Part shown: positions 61,582 through 64,000 of the stretch, one piece after another | Layout of the letters: each line of letters begins with the position of its first letter | Position numbering within the stretch: the first letter of the stretch is position 1 | Translations under genes and position numbers: made by a program | The notes under the pieces: model-generated | The model's input: the letters and a program-made list of their open reading frames with translations, nothing else | What the model was told of the DNA's origin: nothing | Database searches by the model: none | Assembly: GCA_900708905.1 (NCBI GenBank) | Contig: CAADRB010000022.1 | Coordinates: forward strand, 1,830,463-1,894,462 | DNA: 64,000 bases | Reading direction: 5' to 3' | From: Hymenolepis diminuta | Taxonomy: Eukaryota > Platyhelminthes > Cestoda > Cyclophyllidea > Hymenolepididae

Positions 61582-63443
61582 CTGAAAATTGGGCATTTTT
61601 CAAATCGCCCTACAAAGGCATGCGAATAAAGCCATTGCTACCGCCAATGAAGTTAACCAGTTAAGACCATCCTTGGGGAATATGATTCATCTTTGGCGTA
61701 GCTGTAAGAATTGTAGGTATTCAACGTTATCAAATGATTGACCTGTTTAAATGAGTACAGAACTGAAACGTGAAAGTAGGCTTGGTGAAATTAGAGCTAA
61801 CTTGAGACAAATAGACGTGATCAAGACCCACAGACCATTGCTAAACTGCTTGATGATAAAAATTCATAATATTTGGGTTCTATCAGTGAAACATCTATAA
61901 GAAATCTAGCTACTTAGACTTCGGTTTCTGTCCTAAGTTTACGAAATGGAGAATCTTTGAATATGACATATTTGAGAAATTAAGCCCTTACTCACGGTGA
62001 TTGGTTATGCGTTTAGTGATTGATACAAAATTACTCAAACAAACGAACTACTCTACGTGGAAACTGAATCGTAAGTAAATAATATGTAACAAATGAAATT
62101 TAGGGGAAAAACACAAAATATTCAAGGTAAACGTAAACTTGGTACACAGACTAAAACATATTGGAATAAATCTAAGAGACGTCTACGCATTTTCCTACTT
62201 CGTGGATGTAACAAATTACTTAAGATGAAACTGAAATGAGGGACATATAAAATACCATAGCAAGTATATCGAAAATAAACCGGCTCGGTTTGATTCTATC
62301 TGATAGCATCAAAAAGGACTTGGCCTGAAAACTAGAAATTAGAAAACCAAACCAGAACACAAATCAGCAAGAAATATCAAAAAAAAATAAAGAAAAATCC
62401 GATAGATCAAAACATACCGGACTAGATCTGAGGCGCTGTACACTCTTTCATAATGAATCACGAACCGTAAACTAAAGATGCATGACGGATGAGATGAACC
62501 ATAAATATTGGTAGCGACTTCTGCATGCTTTAATAAATAATTTTATGACGACGTAGAACACAACCTAATTCAACCTCTAACAAACAGCAGATGGCTGATA
62601 CAACCGATAATGAAGTGATAGTAGAATTAAATTGGATTATCACATACCACCATGTAAATGTAGTTCCTGCAAAACAGATAACCTACATTTTCCACGAACC
62701 TTATCAAATAATGCTCGAAAATGAACAGAACCAACCTCAAAAGAATAACAGCCAGTCCCAACTAAACCGCGAATAGATAGGTTCGTCGATCCTTAATTGA
62801 TTTAAATTCTGATGTGCGTTTTCTATTGTAATTACGATTATTAAAACTGATCTCTGAATACAAAAGAACAAATAATAGGTATGATTAAGGAAAAAACCTT
62901 CTAATATGATTTTTTAATGAAAATCACTCAAGAGCTTGATTCTAAAGGCATCTCCTTCTAATATTTACAGTTATCTAAAAGGAGCGAAGCGTAGCAACTA
63001 TTACATTTAGGGTCAAAGGTCACAGAGTCGACATACATCGACACAAATTCAGTGAATGACTTGATAATATTGGATAGAGTCTTATTAGAAGTTCTTCAAG
63101 ATATTGCTTCTCTATCCAATATGAATTATGAAGAGTTTCATTTCAACGTAACTGTGATTAAGATGATGGGTTTGATTAAAAAATAAGCCATAAGGATGAA
63201 ATGCACTAATAAGTACTCTAAAAAATCGTTTTGATCTAGGAAACTGACATTGAGAACACCCGGTAAGAAAAGCACTTTCAAATGGACTTTGCATTGCAAA
63301 TGAACTCCAGCTAAACTGAATAACTTCGAGTAGTAAGAAGAGATAGATGATCGCTTAACAAAATCCAGGAGGTATAGATCTCCTGATTAGTTAATCCGTT
63401 TAGAGCAGCAAAAATTTTCCTAAAAATAGGCAATTCAACTCAC

Positions 63444-64000
63444 AACATAAGGATTGGTCATAAGGAGCCTAACATGTTCGGAATTGACTTTATCTGACAG
63501 TTGGAAATTATCATCCGGAGTGGTGGACGTCGATTTAGACCGCAAATTGCGTTTCTCTAGAGGAGATTGATCTCGACGTTTCCCATTTCGAAGGATGCCA
63601 GGCAGAATGGGTTCATCATCAAAATCTAAAGTTATCTTCTTTATTACCTCCTTCTTAGCAAGAAGTCCATCCAAGTAAAGACGATTTTGAAGGGCTATTT
63701 TTGTTGGATTATCAATGTAATCCGGATGTCGAACTGAAAGGATAAGAAAAAGTCGACAGTGAAAACCATTCTCGTTGACAAAATTTTGAGTCTCAAGACA
63801 ACCTCCAGTTACCTGGACATTTACGAATATTTTGATTACTTTTATAAACTTTCCGCCTCCGTTTCTTATATCCGTCGAGGAATTTGCGGCTACTTAGAGA
63901 CCGAGCTTGAGTCAGAGGCTTTCTGGAAGCGGATTTGGGAACTTTTGACCGTGTATGATCGCGATCGATATGTCGCTGTAAGAGACTTGAGGAGGAAAAC
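63444..64000 (-). CDS. Basic, probably nuclear protein; gene runs off the right edge
   Basis: Exon 63813-64000 continues from outside the window and ends CCAG|GTAACT in phase 1. A 79-base intron ends in TTTTTCTTATCCTTTCAG, and exon 63444-63733 resumes in frame for 96 codons to a GTT|GTGAGT donor, phase 0. The first exon is rich in Ser, Lys and Arg, with RKFLDGYKKRRRKVYKSNQN, a likely nuclear localisation signal. The second has HPDYIDNPTKIALQNRLYLD then GLLAKKEVIKKITLDFDDEP, another basic segment, and a Ser/Thr-rich stretch. The exact phase match over a short intron makes it a real gene. I do not recognise the family. The next exon may be at 60.2 kb or 61.6 kb; both begin in phase 0. Confidence 0.65.

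Noticed and set aside
62591..62776. 61-codon plus-strand frame starting MADTTDNEVIVELNW after AACAGCAG
   Set aside because: Acceptor-like context before ATG is suggestive, but the product is low-complexity towards its end and matches nothing I know.

Overview
This is eukaryotic, animal DNA. It is AT-rich, gene-poor and intron-containing, with weak GT...AG splice signals around short coding exons, dead Gypsy-type LTR retrotransposons, a mariner (DD34D) DNA transposon and tRNA-derived SINE fragments. No bacterial or phage features are present. The exact organism cannot be fixed from sequence alone; an AT-rich invertebrate fits best, and the tight gene pair below would suit a lineage that uses spliced-leader trans-splicing.

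Host genes. The best-supported loci lie on the minus strand at 15.0-18.2 kb. A two-exon TIMM29 gene (inner-membrane subunit of the mitochondrial TIM22 translocase) has its stop codon only 91 bases before the start codon of a two-exon GTF3C6 gene (TFIIIC small subunit). Both were assembled by joining exons whose phases and lengths agree exactly. The last 5 kb (59.2-64.0 kb) carries several minus-strand coding exons of unidentified genes: a basic, probably nuclear protein running off the right edge; two exons of a charged domain; and two terminal exons of a multi-pass membrane protein.

Mobile DNA. There are three Gypsy copies of related type: Gypsy-1 (minus, 4.0-6.1 kb, pol only, with an internal deletion), Gypsy-2 (plus, 8.36-13.20 kb, both LTRs and all domains recognisable but full of stops and frameshifts) and Gypsy-3 (plus, 43.2-43.8 kb, mainly integrase). 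A nearly full-length broken mariner lies at 28.7-30.1 kb; the 3' end of a second mariner is fused to Gypsy-3 at 43.8-44.1 kb. A repeat of about 315 bp occurs twice (inside Gypsy-2 and at 21.9 kb) with a 254-bp core that is identical between copies. SINE fragments sharing a tRNA-like A/B-box head recur from 16.8 to 54.1 kb.

The rest is AT-rich non-coding sequence, including an old tandem duplication at 30.6-34.9 kb and several perfect inverted repeats. None of the mobile elements looks able to move by itself.
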